From positions 1-43,922 of the forward strand of contig QEXY01000127.1 of NCBI GenBank assembly GCA_003130875.1: a stretch of DNA of 43,922 nt, given 5' to 3'. Shown here in pieces: positions 8,070 to 18,279 of this stretch; position 1 is the first letter of the stretch, and each line of letters opens with the position of its first letter. Position numbers and translations under genes: made by a program. This DNA comes from Ardenticatenia bacterium. Lineage in GTDB: Bacteria > Chloroflexota > Anaerolineae > 4572-78 > NAK82. The notes beneath the pieces are model-generated. The model saw only the letters and a program-made list of their open reading frames with translations. It made no database searches and was not told the origin of the DNA.

Positions 8070-10138
8070 AAGCAAACAACGAATTGGCGTCCTGTCCTCG
8101 ACCCTTCAAGTCGACGTGTCACCCAGTTCTCTGGTCCACGATGGGATTGTTGTGGGTGGCCTTTCTGCTCCGCGTGGATCGGATTGTGGCGCGTGTGTTT
8201 CATGTGGACGAGTACATCAGCATGCTGGCAGCGCAGATGACGGCGGTTCAAGGTGCGCCTGTGTTGCCATCTGGGATTTTGTATCCGCAGGGCTTGTTAA
8301 CCTCGTATTTGGCGATACCCTTTGTCTGGTTGAGCAATGGCGTGCAGGAAGAGCTGCTGCGTTGGCCTTCGCTGCTGATAGGGGTGTTCACCGTGGCCAG
8401 CTATTATGTGGTAGCGCGCCGTCTGTTCGCCTCAAGCGCAACGGGGTTCTTTGCGATGGCGTTTGCCGCGTTGGATATGCTGATGATCCTCTGGTCCAGC
8501 CGAGTGCGCATGTATGCGCTGGCAAGTCTGTTTGTGATTTGGGCGCTCTATTTCGTCATTCGGGGTGTAGTGATTCATCCTAGAGCGAGCACCTGGCTGG
8601 CTGCTGCGATATGTTTTCTGGGAGCTGCTATCTCTCACTCTGTTATCGTTATTGCGCTGCCGATGTGGGGATTGGCTATATTGATCACGATAGGGCTTCG
8701 GGGTGAACGTCCAAGTGCTAAGAGTATAAGAACCAGCCTGGGACGGGATGGGCTCACCTGGTTTGCGATCATTATAATGGTGTTGGTCGCATTAGTATTT
8801 GGGGTGATCGGTCAGGAAGCATTCTTGACCCCGGATCAAGAGAGCAAAGATGCCCTATGGATCGACTTTGCCGCATTAATCGGCAAGTTTCTGTCGCCCG
8901 GGATCAGCTGGGAGCGAGTGGACGATTTTGTCTATTGTTTCACGGCGGACACCTATGTTCCGCTGACGGCGTTGGCGAGCGTAGCGGTGCTGATGGCGTT
9001 GGTGACAGTGGTGCGAAAGCGCGCCACCCCGCATCAGCTTGCCACGTTGTTTCTGGCATGCGTGTTCTTGTTCACCATTGCTGGGCTGGGTTTCCTCGTC
9101 ACCTCGACGTGGCGGAAGACGCGCTACCTTTTCATTCTGTGTCAGCCTGCTTTCATGCTGTTGGCAGCTGATGGATTGGCGCGGTTGGGCGCGCTGGCCG
9201 GATCCTGGTTGAGGGTGCGTTCCCGCTGCCTCTCGGACGTCGGAGTGCTCATCGGGGTAGCGCTTATCGTGGTTGCGTGGGGCTCTGATACATGGGACGG
9301 GTTAGGAACACGGGGCACGGGCGATTATGACATGGCATTCGCCTGGGTGAAGGAGCAGTTGCGGGAAGGCGATCGTGTGATGACGGTACATCCCTCGGCA
9401 GCTTATCTCTATCTAGGGCATGTGGATTACTACGCGGCAGGGGGGCGAGCGCGGGTGCTGTACGATGAGGAAAGCGAAGAGACGGTAGACCGTTATGTGG
9501 GGGCGACGTCGGTGGAATCGGTAGAGGCACTCAATCGGGTATTGGCCGAGTCGACAGGGCGCTTGTGGTTTGTGGTCGATCGCAAACGTCTGTTTCGTCG
9601 TTACGATCCGTTGTTCACGCAGCAGGTCTTTGCCCAAATGGACATTGTTTATCGCAGTGGCGGTGTCTTCGTATTTCTCAGTCACCGGTACCCGCGCCCT
9701 GTGCCGGTGCAACCCCCAACGGAGATCCGGGCTCGCTTCGACGATCTTGTCGAGCTCGGTGGTTATTCCGTTGACTGGAGCGCAATGGCACCCGACAATT
9801 CAGTGCCACTGGTACTTTACTGGCGTCCTTTAACTGCTGATGTGCCACGACCTTTCAAGGTGTTTGTGCAGCTGCGAAATGGACAGGATGAAATTGTCGC
9901 ACAGGTGGATCATTATATCTTCGAAGGGTGGCTCAGCGTGGACGTGTTGCGTGATCTAATGGGACAGGGAGAATGGTTGCGTGATGGGGTACAGCTCACC
10001 ATACCCAGCCCGCTGTCACGGGATCGCTATCGATTGCTGGTCGGTTTGTATGACGAAATGACGGGTGAGCGGGTGCCAGTGCAAAATGACACAAGTGGCG
10101 AGAATGCTGTAGTGCTCACATGGCTTGATCTCCTATGA
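8066..10138 (+). CDS. GT39-like multi-spanning membrane glycosyltransferase (paralogue 2)
   Basis: This 690-residue paralogue has the same plan as its upstream neighbour: one N-terminal helix, the acidic pair in FHVDEYISM (D48, E49), a conserved LWSSRVRMYALASL loop, about ten helices, then a soluble C-terminal region. That region ends with the same beta domain and nearly the same closing motif (QNDTSGENAVVL). Its ATG overlaps the TGA of the preceding gene (ATGA), and its own stop overlaps the next start in the same way, which indicates translational coupling. The proteins are related but diverged, so the duplication is old. Donor and acceptor are not predictable. Protein O-mannosylation, or transfer to an envelope polymer, are both possible. 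Confidence 0.85.
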   Translation: MKANNELASCPRPFKSTCHPVLWSTMGLLWVAFLLRVDRIVARVFHVDEYISMLAAQMTAVQGAPVLPSGILYPQGLLTSYLAIPFVWLSNGVQEELLRWPSLLIGVFTVASYYVVARRLFASSATGFFAMAFAALDMLMILWSSRVRMYALASLFVIWALYFVIRGVVIHPRASTWLAAAICFLGAAISHSVIVIALPMWGLAILITIGLRGERPSAKSIRTSLGRDGLTWFAIIIMVLVALVFGVIGQEAFLTPDQESKDALWIDFAALIGKFLSPGISWERVDDFVYCFTADTYVPLTALASVAVLMALVTVVRKRATPHQLATLFLACVFLFTIAGLGFLVTSTWRKTRYLFILCQPAFMLLAADGLARLGALAGSWLRVRSRCLSDVGVLIGVALIVVAWGSDTWDGLGTRGTGDYDMAFAWVKEQLREGDRVMTVHPSAAYLYLGHVDYYAAGGRARVLYDEESEETVDRYVGATSVESVEALNRVLAESTGRLWFVVDRKRLFRRYDPLFTQQVFAQMDIVYRSGGVFVFLSHRYPRPVPVQPPTEIRARFDDLVELGGYSVDWSAMAPDNSVPLVLYWRPLTADVPRPFKVFVQLRNGQDEIVAQVDHYIFEGWLSVDVLRDLMGQGEWLRDGVQLTIPSPLSRDRYRLLVGLYDEMTGERVPVQNDTSGENAVVLTWLDLL

Positions 10139-12171
10139 CAAGAGAAACCCAGCGTCGAGCAATTGAGTGGGGGATACCTATTTTCATCTTCGTTGCCGCT
10201 TTGGCACCCCGCTTGCCTGGACTGAACCTCTTCCTCACCACAGATGAACCGTTCAACATTCGGCAATCTACTGCCGTTGTAGCGGCCTTTCTGCAGGGAG
10301 ATTTCCGTTCTACCTATTGGCACTTTTATCCTGGACTGACAATTGCTTGGCTGAATGGATTGGGACTGCTGTTCCAGTGGCTCTGGACCGGTACCGCGGA
10401 ACCGTTTATGCAGTTTATACAGCGCGATGTTGTCGAGCTGGTCGGCGCTGCGCGCCTTCCGTACGCGATCTTGGGTGCACTTTATGCGGTCGCAGTATAC
10501 ATGTTTGCCAAACGTCTGTTGGGACATCGCGTGGCGTTGGTCGGGGCGCTTCTGGTGGCGTGGGACCCGTTCGTGCTGGCGCATACGCGTGTGACGCACG
10601 CGGATGCGCCAGCGGCCGTGTTTATGGGGTTGGGAGTATTGGCCCTCTTGGTGCACCTGCGCGATCCCGTCATGCGTGAACAGGTCATCAGCCGTTGTTT
10701 GTTGCTCTCGGCGATAGGGGGTGGATTGGCGATGTTGAGCAGGTCGCCGGGGCCCTTTATTGTACCCTTTGTCATTTGGGTAGGCATAGGGGATGCGCTG
10801 GTGTGTCACGCCCATGGCAGCCGAGACATTCTCAGGAGGCGTTGGATTCAACTGTTCATCTGGTGTGTGCTAGCTGGTATAGTTTTCGTGGTGCTCTGGC
10901 CTGCATTATGGGTGGATCCGTTTGGCACGTTGCAGCGCATGGTCGAAGAAACCTTTGACAAGGTGGAAGCGGGTCACCTGGTCTTCTTCATGGGGCAGCC
11001 TACTCTGGATCCAGGGCCCTGGTTCTATCCCTATGTGATCGCTTTTCGTCTCACGCCGATCGTTTGGATCGGTCTGTTCATCGGTGTGGTCGCCTTGGTA
11101 TGGATCGGGCTGTGCCAGAAACGCAATGTCAAGATTCGCTGCGAGGAGATGGACCTTTGGTCCGTTGGTCTGATGGGGTTGTTCGTGCTCACCCTTTTGG
11201 CTTTTGCAAATCTCAGCCCGAAGAAGCAGGATCGTTACCTGCTGGTGCTGTTCCCGTTTCTCGATTTGCTGGCAGCCTGGGGACTTGTGTGGCTGGGTGA
11301 ATGGGGCATCACGTGGTCAAATCGTTCGCGCCGTTTCATGATTTGGGGCATTTCCGGCTTGTGGGCGGTTCTGGTGGCGTTCCACGCCTATCCGGTCGTA
11401 ACCCACTATCCTTACTATTTAGCCTACTTCAATCCCATGATGGGAGGATTGCCGCGTGCTGTCGAGACCACGTTGGTCGGATGGGGGGAGGGGATGGAAC
11501 AGGTGGCTGCCTACCTGAACGTGCAGCCTGATGCGGCGAGGACATATGTGGCGGCGGTGCCGGCGCATATATTGTTACCCTACTTCCGCGGCAGCGGTGA
11601 AAATTTCTATACCAATGACGTGGCACTGCGAGCTGACTGGGTGGTGCTCTATGTGTCACAGGTGCAGCGGTTGGCTCCCAGTCCTGAGATTGTGCGCTAC
11701 TTTCGCGCGCAACGGCCGGAACACGTGGTGGAACTATTTGGAGTACCTTATGCCTGGGTGTATCGTGGTCCGAAGCTTATCACCGCTACCCCGCCCCTTG
11801 GATTGCACAGGGTGCAGAGTGTACCATGGGAGGAGGCTCCTCTGCGGTTGGTCGGCTATCAGGTGGAGAGACAAAATGACTCGGTTGTGGTGACACTGGG
11901 CTGGTATGCGCCGGCAAGCGTCCCGCTCGATTATACTGTGAGTGTGCGTCTCATCGGAGCGGATGGTCGCTGGCTAGCGCAACACGACGGCTGGCCGGCG
12001 GGCGGGCTGTTACCCACCCGTCAGCTGCGGCCAGGTGACTATGTGCGTGATATGCACGTCCTCGAACCTGGGACGGATCAACCGGTGCACTCGGTACAAG
12101 TGGTGGTCTATGATGCTGCCAGCAACGTGCCCTTGGGTGCTCCGGTCGATCTTCCACTAAAAGATGGATGA
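10135..12171 (+). CDS. GT39-like multi-spanning membrane glycosyltransferase (paralogue 3)
   Basis: This 678-residue protein is the third of the tandem set. It has the acidic pair in LTTDEPFN (D37, E38) after helix 1, and AHTRVTHADAP in the loop where the other two have R-x-R-M-Y. That difference suggests a different substrate or a closer relation to ArnT-like families with DxD/H residues. SNLSPKKQDRYLLVLFP-type sequence (FANLSPKKQDRYLLVLF) marks a conserved cytoplasmic loop of the superfamily. The C-terminal 130 residues are beta-rich (VTLGWYAP, DYTVSVRLIGADG) and resemble the same domain in the other two. It is coupled to the upstream gene by an ATGA overlap. The operon ends here, facing the nif3-like gene. 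Confidence 0.85.
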   Translation: MTRETQRRAIEWGIPIFIFVAALAPRLPGLNLFLTTDEPFNIRQSTAVVAAFLQGDFRSTYWHFYPGLTIAWLNGLGLLFQWLWTGTAEPFMQFIQRDVVELVGAARLPYAILGALYAVAVYMFAKRLLGHRVALVGALLVAWDPFVLAHTRVTHADAPAAVFMGLGVLALLVHLRDPVMREQVISRCLLLSAIGGGLAMLSRSPGPFIVPFVIWVGIGDALVCHAHGSRDILRRRWIQLFIWCVLAGIVFVVLWPALWVDPFGTLQRMVEETFDKVEAGHLVFFMGQPTLDPGPWFYPYVIAFRLTPIVWIGLFIGVVALVWIGLCQKRNVKIRCEEMDLWSVGLMGLFVLTLLAFANLSPKKQDRYLLVLFPFLDLLAAWGLVWLGEWGITWSNRSRRFMIWGISGLWAVLVAFHAYPVVTHYPYYLAYFNPMMGGLPRAVETTLVGWGEGMEQVAAYLNVQPDAARTYVAAVPAHILLPYFRGSGENFYTNDVALRADWVVLYVSQVQRLAPSPEIVRYFRAQRPEHVVELFGVPYAWVYRGPKLITATPPLGLHRVQSVPWEEAPLRLVGYQVERQNDSVVVTLGWYAPASVPLDYTVSVRLIGADGRWLAQHDGWPAGGLLPTRQLRPGDYVRDMHVLEPGTDQPVHSVQVVVYDAASNVPLGAPVDLPLKDG

Positions 12172-12239
12172 GCGTATAGACGCATACTACCCAGAGGACG
12201 GCTCACTGGGAGGAAGAACTTTCTGCCGGCACCAATTCG

Positions 12240-13007
12240 TCACACCGGATTGTGCAGATCTACGAAGTGCACTGTCACGTCTAACTCGCGGCGCACTACG
12301 TCCGACAGAGCCATAATGCCCAGCCGCTCGGTTGGGTAATGGCCGGCAGCCACCAGATTGATGCCGGCCTCGCGGAACAGCTCGCGGCACCATTCGCGCG
12401 GCTCACCAGTGATAAAGAGGTCCACACGTTGGGCAATCAGCCACTCCATATCGCCTGCCCGCGGCGCGCCGCTGCCACTTAGCGCTACGATGCGCCTCAC
12501 CTGTGTCGGCCCAAATGGGTATTGGACTCCCGGCTGCAGGAAGAGCTCACCACAGCGCGCGAACAGTTGATCCCGTTCCATCGGCCTGGCAAACTCACCA
12601 ACCCATCCCCAGCCATCCGCGGTATAGGGCGCAATTGGCTGCGCACCCAGTTGTTTGAGGATCTGAGCGTTGTTGCCCAGCTCGGGGTGGCTATCCAGAA
12701 GATAATGATAACCGATCAGGGAGAGCGAATGCTCGAGCAAGAACTGCAGCCGACGTGTAAAGATGCGATCGAAGTGGACGCTGGCCGGCATGTTGAGCGA
12801 ATGGTGCACGATCAAAGCATCCGCGCCCATCCGAACCGCTTCTTCGAAGAACAGCAGGCTGGCGCTGACTCCCGTCACCACTACCTGCACTTCGTCGCGT
12901 CCGCGCACCTGCAATCCGTTCGCCATATGCGGGTCGATGCGTCCCACTTGGGGGGAGTTCCCCAGCAAAGTGTCCAGAAAGCTGACCAGGCGATCCAGGG
13001 TGACCAT
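12240..13007 (-). CDS. Nif3-like dinuclear metal centre protein
   Basis: A 255-residue member of the NIF3/YbgI (DUF34) family, toroidal hexamers with a two-metal site. The family is linked to GTP cyclohydrolase-like and metal-chaperone roles, but the true function is unsettled. The metal ligands are visible: the IVHHSL pair of histidines near residue 67 (usually I-x-H-H-P-L; the proline is replaced here by serine) and the C-terminal AGHYPTERLG with histidine and glutamate near 220-225. Its length is that of the short family form without the inserted CutA-like domain. GAGGGGG precedes the ATG by about 6 bases. It faces the GT39 cluster across 68 bp, with no strong terminator seen in that gap. 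Confidence 0.85.
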   Translation of the reverse strand: MVTLDRLVSFLDTLLGNSPQVGRIDPHMANGLQVRGRDEVQVVVTGVSASLLFFEEAVRMGADALIVHHSLNMPASVHFDRIFTRRLQFLLEHSLSLIGYHYLLDSHPELGNNAQILKQLGAQPIAPYTADGWGWVGEFARPMERDQLFARCGELFLQPGVQYPFGPTQVRRIVALSGSGAPRAGDMEWLIAQRVDLFITGEPREWCRELFREAGINLVAAGHYPTERLGIMALSDVVRRELDVTVHFVDLHNPV

Positions 13008-13037
13008 CGAAGCCCCCTCACGTTTTGGTAAAACAGT

Positions 13038-13067
13038 TTGGGCTCTTTAACCTCTGCATGATAAAAT
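13038..13067 (+). promoter_or_regulatory. Extended -10 promoter for the small CxxC protein
   Basis: TTGGGC (13038-13043) is followed after 18 bp by TAAAAT (13062-13067), preceded by TG one base before it (an extended -10). The predicted transcript starts about 25 nt before the AAAGGAG ribosome site of the next gene. It is a prediction from sequence only. Confidence 0.5.
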
Positions 13068-13100
13068 ATGGTGGAGATCTCGCGAAAGGAGCATCCTTTC

Positions 13101-13370
13101 TTGATACGGGTCACGTGTTTCCGATCTCGCCGCCGCTTCGAGCTCGATCCGGTGTGGGTCGGCGTAGAGCTGCAGAGAAATAAAGCGCAGAGGAAGGCGA
13201 TTCGCCATTTTCAAGCGCACTGCCCAGCCTGTCGCGCGATTAACAAGATATCGGTGGAGGAAATGCGCAAGGATCTGGAAGCTGCATCCGAAGCGATCGC
13301 GGCCGCTCTCGCCCAGCAGGCAGAGGCAGAACCTTCCCCTGACACCTCTCAGTCTCCCACGGCAAGATAG
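13101..13370 (+). CDS. Small uncharacterised protein with a CPAC zinc-type motif
   Basis: An 89-residue protein with no assigned function. The N-terminus (IRVTCFRSRRRFELDPVW) looks like half of a zinc ribbon, and residues near 47-50 give CPAC inside HCPACRAINKIS. The first knuckle has only one cysteine here, so metal binding may be incomplete. The rest is a charged helix (about 55-75) and a polar Ser/Pro/Thr tail. A TTG at 13101 is preferred over the in-frame ATG at 13068, because AAAGGAG (13085-13091) lies 9 bases before the TTG and nothing suitable precedes the ATG. It is divergent from nif3-like and convergent with rpsU. I recall similar small proteins in Chloroflexi, but that is memory, not a search. 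Confidence 0.6.
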   Translation: MIRVTCFRSRRRFELDPVWVGVELQRNKAQRKAIRHFQAHCPACRAINKISVEEMRKDLEAASEAIAAALAQQAEAEPSPDTSQSPTAR

Positions 13371-13423
13371 AACGCAATAGCGATGTCATGACGAGGGCGA
13401 AGCAGCCCCTGTTGCGCTGCGGC

Positions 13424-13458
13424 AAAAAACGGGAGGATGACGTATCAACCCTCCCGTT
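13424..13458 (-). terminator. Intrinsic terminator after rpsU
   Basis: A 9-bp perfect stem (13428-13436 with 13450-13458, AACGGGAGG/CCTCCCGTT) is followed on the minus strand by a run of T complementary to the A-run at 13424-13429. It is correctly placed about 45 nt after the rpsU stop to end the rpoC-rpsU transcript. Confidence 0.8.
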
Positions 13459-13501
13459 CCATTTCCGCTTGAAAATCTGAGTATCTCGAGAAACAGGTCT
13501 C

Positions 13502-13729
13502 TTACGCCTGGCGCGCCTGTTTCATTTGACGACGCAGCATCTTGCGTCGTGCTTTGCGGATCGCGCGCTGCTTCTCCAGGCGTCGCTGCTCGCCCTTCGA
13601 GACATACCATCGCTTCTTGCGATAAGTGCTCAGAATGCGGTTCTTCACCACTTCCTTGCGAAATCGCTTCAGGAGACTCTCCTGCGATTCGCCTGGACGG
13701 AGGATCACCGTCATCCGCGCCGTCTGCAT
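13502..13729 (-). CDS. rpsU: Small ribosomal subunit protein bS21
   Basis: A 75-residue basic protein of the bS21 family, which binds the 30S subunit near the anti-Shine-Dalgarno end of 16S rRNA and aids initiation. The core is recognisable: VILRPGESQESLLKRFRKEV, then the RKKRWYVSKGEQRRLEK region (relatives have R-x-x-x-F/Y-x-x-P-S-x-x-R/K), then an Arg/Lys-rich C-terminal helix. ATG 13729 follows GGAGGTGA at a 9-base spacing; the in-frame ATG five codons later (13714) is a weaker alternative. It starts 50 nt after the rpoC stop on the same strand with no terminator between them, so it is probably expressed with rpoC. That linkage is unusual. Confidence 0.9.
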   Translation of the reverse strand: MQTARMTVILRPGESQESLLKRFRKEVVKNRILSTYRKKRWYVSKGEQRRLEKQRAIRKARRKMLRRQMKQARQA

Positions 13730-13779
13730 GCAGCTCTCACCTCCTTTCTCCTCCGAATTGTTTTGCCCTTGCCCATCGA

Positions 13780-16700
13780 TCAATATTCGTCGTCTTCAAG
13801 GGCAGTTTCCTCCCCGATATCTTCCAGATCAGCGCTCGCATCGACCTCAGCCGGCACCCCAGCACGTTCTTCTAGAGCAAGACCAAGGCCGACAGACGCA
13901 AGCTGTGGCTTCGCCCGCTCTGCAGCACGGGCTGCTTCCTTTTGCTTGCGCACTATGTAGCCAGTGCCGGCCGGGATCAGCTTGCCGATGATGACGTTTT
14001 CTTTCAGCCCATACAGATCGTCTCGCTTGCCCTCGATCGCTGCTTGCGCTAACACGTTGATGGTATGCTGGAACGAAGCAGCAGCCAGGAAGCTTTCGGT
14101 ATTGAGTGCTGCCTTGGTGATACCCAGCAGCACAGGCCGACCAGTTGCCGGACGCTTGCCCTCGGCAATAAGCTGATCATTGATCTTCTGGAACTTGAGG
14201 CGATCCACCAGCTCACCCGGCAAATAGTCACTGTCACCGGTCGAGGTGACGCGCACGCGATTGGTCATCTGGCGGATGATCAGCTCAATGTGCTTATCAT
14301 GGATCGAGACACCTTGGGAACGATATACCTTTTGAATTTCTTCCAGCAGGTATGCCTGAGCGGCTTCACGTCCCAAAATGCGCAGGATGCGGTTGGGATC
14401 GAGCGAGCCATCGGTCAACTGTTGGCCTGTTTTGACCATTTCGCCAGGTGTGACGCGTAGTCGCGCTGCCGAGGCGACTTCGTATTCACGCTCGTCACGA
14501 TAGGTCCAGTGGATGGTGATCTTGTGCCCATCCCGCTCCACAATACCACCGTGCTCCGCCAGGAGCTCGCGGTCGCCACGCTTGGCGAGACGGGTGTGGG
14601 CCGGCACCTCCTCACCATCTTCCACCAGGATAGCCCAGTTGCCCGGCACCTCGTACACGTCGTGACGCACCTCTTCCTGGACGACGCGCAGCAATCGAGC
14701 GCCATCCTCTTTCACAACGAGTTCCACCCGACCGTCGATATCTGAGATGATCGCTTCGCCCTTGGGCACCCGCGCCTCGAACAATTCCTGCACACGCGGC
14801 AACCCGTGGGTGATGTCCTCCACATTAGCGACGCCACCAGTATGGAATGTGCGCAATGTCAACTGCGTACCAGGCTCGCCGATGGACTGCGCCGCGATGA
14901 TGCCGACTGCCTCACCCAGCTTCACCAGACCACCGCGCGCCAGATCGCGGCCATAACACATCACGCAGATACCGTGCTCCAGCTCACACGTCATCGGAGA
15001 GCGTACATAGACGCGTTCCACACCCGCATCCACGATCGCCTGTACCTGCTCCTCTTCGATCATCTCCCCACGGTTCACCAGGATTTCGCCGGTCTTGGGA
15101 TGCACGATGCGCTCTGCTGCGATGCGTCCGATGATGCGCTCTTCGAACGACTCGCCGACCGCCTTGGATCGGTCGGCATCGATCCAGAACCCGGCTTGCG
15201 TTCCGCAGTCGATGTCATTGATGATCAGTTCCTGTGCCACATCCACCAAGCGTCGCGTAAGATAACCGGCGTCCGCTGTGCGCAGCGCTGTGTCGGCCAG
15301 ACCTTTGCGTGCACCGTGAGTGGAGATGAAGTACTCCAGCGCCGTCAGACCCTCGCGGAAGTTCGAGCGGATGGGCAACGGGAAGATACGCCCTGCCGGG
15401 TCGGCCATCAGACCGCGCATACCGGCCAGCTGACGGATAGGCTGGAATCCGCCCTTGGTGGCGCCCGAATCTGCCATCAGGCGCAACGGACTCTGCGCGT
15501 CGATGGACTGGCGCACCGCCTCCGTGACCTGGTCGGTCGCCTGGGTCCATAGCTCGACCGTCTTGACGTATTGCTCCTCTTCCGTGATCAACCCACGTCG
15601 GAATTGCTGTTCCACCTGGGCCACTTGCTGTTCCACCTGCTCCAGGATTTGATGTTTCACCTTGGGCACGGTGATGTCCGAGACGGCGATGCTCGTTCCG
15701 GACTTGGTGGCATAGCGGAATCCGACCGCTTTGATCTGATCCACCAGTCGGGCCGTCTCCTCAGGCCCCAGGAGCTGGTAACAACGCCCTACCAGGTCCT
15801 GCAGCTCACCCTTGTCGAGCACCTTGTTCACATAGCGGAGACGCTCAGGCAGGATGCTATTGAAAATGGCACGTCCCACTGTCGTATCAATTAGCTCAGG
15901 CCGTCCGCCATCGCCTGAGGTTACCATGACCTTGATCTTGGCGTGCAGGTCTACCTTGCCTAACGAATAGGCCAGGGCAACCTCATCCAGGCTGGCGAAG
16001 ACCTTTCCCTCACCCGGCTTGCCGTCTTCGGCCATGGTCATGTAATAGACACCCAGCACCATATCCTTGGTGGGGCCGACGACCGGTTTGCCGTTGGCAG
16101 GCAACAGCAAGTTCTTGGTGGAGAGCATCAACTCGCGGGCCTCTTCCACTGCTTTCTGAGACAGGGGGATGTGCACCGCCATCTGGTCACCATCGAAGTC
16201 TGCGTTGAAAGCAGCACAGACCAGCGGATGGATCTGGATCGCATTGCCCTCCACCAATACAGATTCAAACGCCTGGATGCCCAGGCGGTGCAGTGTGGGC
16301 GCCCGGTTCAGGAGTATAGGACGGGTTTTGATAACCTCTTCCAAGACCTCCCATACCTCAGGGCGCTGTTGCTCGATAACACGCTTGGCCCCTTTCACGT
16401 TGTTGGCGTAGTTGTATTCGACCAACTTCTGGATCACAAATGGTTTGAAGAGCTCCAAAGCCATGCTCTTGGGCAACCCACATTGGTGCAGCTCGAGCTC
16501 AGGACCGATCACAATGACGGAGCGACCAGAGTAGTCCACGCGCTTACCCAGTAGATTGCGGCGGAAGCGACCTTGCTTACCCTTGAGCATATCCGAGAGG
16601 GACTTCAGCTGGCGTCGGCCACGCGCCGAGATCGCCTTGCCACGCCGGCTGTTGTCGATCAGCGAGTCGACCGCTTCTTGCAGCATACGCTTCTCGTTGC

Positions 16701-18096
16701 GCACGATCACGTCCGGCGCACCCAACTCCAGCAAGCGCTTGAGACGGTTGTTGCGGTTGATCACCCGGCGGTAGAGATCGTTGAGGTCGCTCGTCGCTAA
16801 GCGTCCTCCGTCCAGCTGCACCATCGGACGCAGGTCCGGCGGGATAACCGGCAACACAGTCAGAATCATCCATTCCGGTCGGTTACCGCTGCGGCGCAAC
16901 GACTCGACGACGCGCAGCCGCTTAACCGCCTTTTTGCGGATCTGCTTAGAGCGGCTGCTGCGAATTTGAGAGCGCAGTTCGCGCGCGAGCTTATCCAGGT
17001 CCAGGTTGACACAAATTTCGCGCAATGCCTCAGCGCCCATGCCGGCCTGGAAGATGTGTCCCCATCGGTCGGACAATTCACGATATTGGCTCTCGTTGAG
17101 GAACTGCATCTGCTGGATGCTCATGAGCTCGGCACGTTCTTCTTCCAGGCGTGTGATCAGCGTCTCAATCTCGCGCTCTACTTCGTTGCTCAGACGCTCG
17201 ACCTCTTGTTCGTGAGCAAAGCGCAGACGGTCGATCTCGGCCTGGATGCGCTCGCGTTCGCGCAGCAGGTCCTCTTCAGCAGCTGCCTTGATAGCATTCA
17301 GTCGCGCTTCCACCATTTCGTTCAAGCGGGTAAGATGATCGCGCGTGACCACTTCACCTGCCGAGACCAGGACCTCGGGCGCATGCGGATTGTGCCCATC
17401 GGTGGGAAACTCGAGCACCACCTCCATCGTTCTGCCGATCATAGACTCGAGTTGGCGCTGCACCTCTTGGGCACTCTGCATCACTTGCTCGATCTCACGC
17501 GCTTGGCGCTCTTCGATCTCCTGCTGATAAGCCAGCTCGCGTTCTCGCAGCTGGTCGACTTGCTGATCCAGAGTAGCCCGTAATGCGTCGACCTGTTCCT
17601 GTCGCGCACGCTCCAGCCGTGCGCGTTCCCGATTTAGCTCATCGTCCAGACGCTTCAGTGCTTTGGCACGTGCCTGTTCATCCACATGGGTGATGATGTA
17701 TTGGGCGAAGTACAGGACGCGGTCCAGGTTGCGACGCGAGATGTCGAGCAACAACCCTAAGTATGAGGGCACGCGGCGCGTGTACCAGATGTGTGCCACC
17801 GGTGCCGCCAGTTCAATATGGCCCATACGCTCACGGCGCACCGAAGAACGAGTCACCAAGACGCCACACTTCTCGCATGTGATCCCACGATAGCGGATCT
17901 GCTTGTACTTGCCACAGTAACACTGGTAGTCCTTGGTCGGCCCAAAGATCACTTCACAGAAAAGGCCGTCCTTTTCAGGGCGCAAACGGCGATAGTTGAT
18001 CGTCTCCGGCTTGGTAACTTCGCCGTACGACCAGCTGCGAATCTGCTCTGGTGACGCTAAGCTGATGCGCAGAGCGCGAAAGTCCTTTACCTCCAC
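13780..18096 (-). CDS. rpoC: DNA-directed RNA polymerase subunit beta'
   Basis: A 1438-residue beta' subunit. The zinc site C59-x-C61...C74-x2-C77 is intact, as is the active-centre NADFDGD motif with the three Mg-binding aspartates (633, 635, 637). The second zinc cysteines appear in DCGTQAG and [11 protein letters not shown], and the [20 protein letters not shown] bridge-helix/trigger-loop entry is present. Between about residues 138 and 345 is a long insertion made largely of heptad-rich coiled coil (Arg/Glu/Gln-rich) around a small beta segment. It lies after the N-terminal zinc finger and before the clamp region. The longer frame (ATG 18132) is rejected in favour of GTG 18096, which has GGGAGG 6 bases upstream and begins [11 protein letters not shown], a typical beta' start. 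rpoB is not upstream. Confidence 0.97.
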   Translation of the reverse strand: MEVKDFRALRISLASPEQIRSWSYGEVTKPETINYRRLRPEKDGLFCEVIFGPTKDYQCYCGKYKQIRYRGITCEKCGVLVTRSSVRRERMGHIELAAPVAHIWYTRRVPSYLGLLLDISRRNLDRVLYFAQYIITHVDEQARAKALKRLDDELNRERARLERARQEQVDALRATLDQQVDQLRERELAYQQEIEERQAREIEQVMQSAQEVQRQLESMIGRTMEVVLEFPTDGHNPHAPEVLVSAGEVVTRDHLTRLNEMVEARLNAIKAAAEEDLLRERERIQAEIDRLRFAHEQEVERLSNEVEREIETLITRLEEERAELMSIQQMQFLNESQYRELSDRWGHIFQAGMGAEALREICVNLDLDKLARELRSQIRSSRSKQIRKKAVKRLRVVESLRRSGNRPEWMILTVLPVIPPDLRPMVQLDGGRLATSDLNDLYRRVINRNNRLKRLLELGAPDVIVRNEKRMLQEAVDSLIDNSRRGKAISARGRRQLKSLSDMLKGKQGRFRRNLLGKRVDYSGRSVIVIGPELELHQCGLPKSMALELFKPFVIQKLVEYNYANNVKGAKRVIEQQRPEVWEVLEEVIKTRPILLNRAPTLHRLGIQAFESVLVEGNAIQIHPLVCAAFNADFDGDQMAVHIPLSQKAVEEARELMLSTKNLLLPANGKPVVGPTKDMVLGVYYMTMAEDGKPGEGKVFASLDEVALAYSLGKVDLHAKIKVMVTSGDGGRPELIDTTVGRAIFNSILPERLRYVNKVLDKGELQDLVGRCYQLLGPEETARLVDQIKAVGFRYATKSGTSIAVSDITVPKVKHQILEQVEQQVAQVEQQFRRGLITEEEQYVKTVELWTQATDQVTEAVRQSIDAQSPLRLMADSGATKGGFQPIRQLAGMRGLMADPAGRIFPLPIRSNFREGLTALEYFISTHGARKGLADTALRTADAGYLTRRLVDVAQELIINDIDCGTQAGFWIDADRSKAVGESFEERIIGRIAAERIVHPKTGEILVNRGEMIEEEQVQAIVDAGVERVYVRSPMTCELEHGICVMCYGRDLARGGLVKLGEAVGIIAAQSIGEPGTQLTLRTFHTGGVANVEDITHGLPRVQELFEARVPKGEAIISDIDGRVELVVKEDGARLLRVVQEEVRHDVYEVPGNWAILVEDGEEVPAHTRLAKRGDRELLAEHGGIVERDGHKITIHWTYRDEREYEVASAARLRVTPGEMVKTGQQLTDGSLDPNRILRILGREAAQAYLLEEIQKVYRSQGVSIHDKHIELIIRQMTNRVRVTSTGDSDYLPGELVDRLKFQKINDQLIAEGKRPATGRPVLLGITKAALNTESFLAAASFQHTINVLAQAAIEGKRDDLYGLKENVIIGKLIPAGTGYIVRKQKEAARAAERAKPQLASVGLGLALEERAGVPAEVDASADLEDIGEETALEDDEY

Positions 18097-18279
18097 GGCT
18101 GTCCTCCCAAACAGATGAAAAAAAATCCTCACTCAACTTACCGATCAAGTCCAGACGCACCGTCGCGAGGCATGACAAAATGGCGCTCCTCTTCTGGGCG
18201 CCTTTGAACACGATTGTCAAATCTGCGTAGATGACTTGTGATCTCGCCTTGAATTCGGCGTATGTAGCACAATACATTC

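Noticed and set aside
14806-15552. 248-residue open frame on the plus strand opposite rpoC
   Set aside because: Antisense to conserved beta' sequence; the composition is that of a mirror frame.
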